The notes beneath the pieces are model-generated. The model saw only the letters and a list, made by a program, of their open reading frames with translations. It did no database searches and had not been told where the DNA came from. The position numbers were made by a program, and so were the translations under genes. A stretch of DNA of 64,000 bases from Aquimarina sp. Aq107 (GTDB taxonomy: Bacteria; Bacteroidota; Bacteroidia; Flavobacteriales; Flavobacteriaceae): positions 3,024,501 through 3,088,500 of the forward strand of contig NZ_OX030782.1 in the NCBI RefSeq assembly GCF_943733665.1, in the 5' to 3' direction. Shown piece by piece: positions 63,957 to 64,000 of the stretch (within the stretch, counting starts at the first letter, position 1; every line of letters begins with the position of its first letter).

Positions 63957-64000
63957 GTGAAAAAAATAGCTTTCATTTTATCTCTAATCATATTGATATC
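63957..64000 (+). CDS. Start of an exported protein, cut by window end
   Basis: GTG at 63957 followed by KKIAFILSLIILI, the start of a signal peptide or membrane segment. The rest lies outside the window. The frame is open to the last base; product cannot be named. Confidence 0.45.
   Translation, partial: MKKIAFILSLIILI

Noticed and set aside
1..64000. CRISPR array, rRNA or prophage
   Set aside because: No regularly spaced direct repeats of 24-40 bp, no rRNA-like stretches, and the VGIGT tail-fibre-like gene has no capsid, portal or terminase neighbours.

Overview
The window looks like chromosome of a marine-type member of the Bacteroidetes, family Flavobacteriaceae; Aquimarina or a relative is a guess from gene style. 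The base composition is strongly AT-rich. Promoters follow the Bacteroidetes form TTTG-N19-TAnnTTTG (perfect in front of rpmH), Shine-Dalgarno sites are rare, and several proteins carry signal peptides, Bacteroidetes-style lipoboxes (SC followed by an acidic stretch) or C-terminal type IX secretion (T9SS) sorting domains. Carbamoyl-phosphate synthase lacks its allosteric domain, L31 is the zinc-free type, and DUF4199, the GlmU-family protein and large secreted RHS proteins are all typical of this phylum.

Layout. 1-4930: the end of a surface-glycan decoration locus (SGNH-type esterase fragment, sulfotransferase, APS kinase, a 52-residue DUF5989 protein, SxtJ-like membrane protein, NodU/CmcH carbamoyltransferase, membrane-anchored SGNH protein). 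5007-8353: small secreted proteins, an IS3-family insertion sequence with a canonical A6G frameshift site, and three related hairpin repeats (REP-like). 8353-17115: an RHS cassette with a tail-fibre-like protein, two ~1230-residue RHS proteins and a small translationally coupled secreted protein. 17505-26469: housekeeping genes (carB, rpmH, lytic transglycosylase, MtaB) with small conserved genes. 26607-38342: lipoproteins, GlmU-family enzyme, rpmE, three DUF4199 membrane proteins with a glycosyltransferase, phosphoglucomutase-type enzyme and an MsbA-like ABC exporter.

38343-39304 has no protein gene but holds three tandem, clearly homologous units on the minus strand. Each has a consensus promoter with exactly 19-bp spacing, a 5' hairpin, an almost invariant core and an intrinsic terminator. 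I read these as three sibling small RNAs of about 130 nt, the most interesting find here. They are followed by an ECF sigma factor, a membrane protein with three 36-residue repeats (probable anti-sigma factor), and a small secreted Spy/CpxP-like protein.

41021-51607: a beta-propeller lipoprotein, RsmB-type rRNA methyltransferase, secreted endonuclease I, purL and a secreted M14 carboxypeptidase. 51884-59785: a fatty-acid degradation regulon (acyl-CoA ligase; then marR, the 3-hydroxyacyl-CoA dehydrogenase/enoyl-CoA hydratase, thiolase and acyl-CoA dehydrogenase). A shared palindrome lies upstream of both transcription units and probably binds the MarR protein. 59898-63730: a lipoprotein with a phospholipase-A2-like motif and a secreted GH13 alpha-amylase with two starch-binding modules. 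The last bases begin another exported protein. I saw no tRNA, rRNA or CRISPR.
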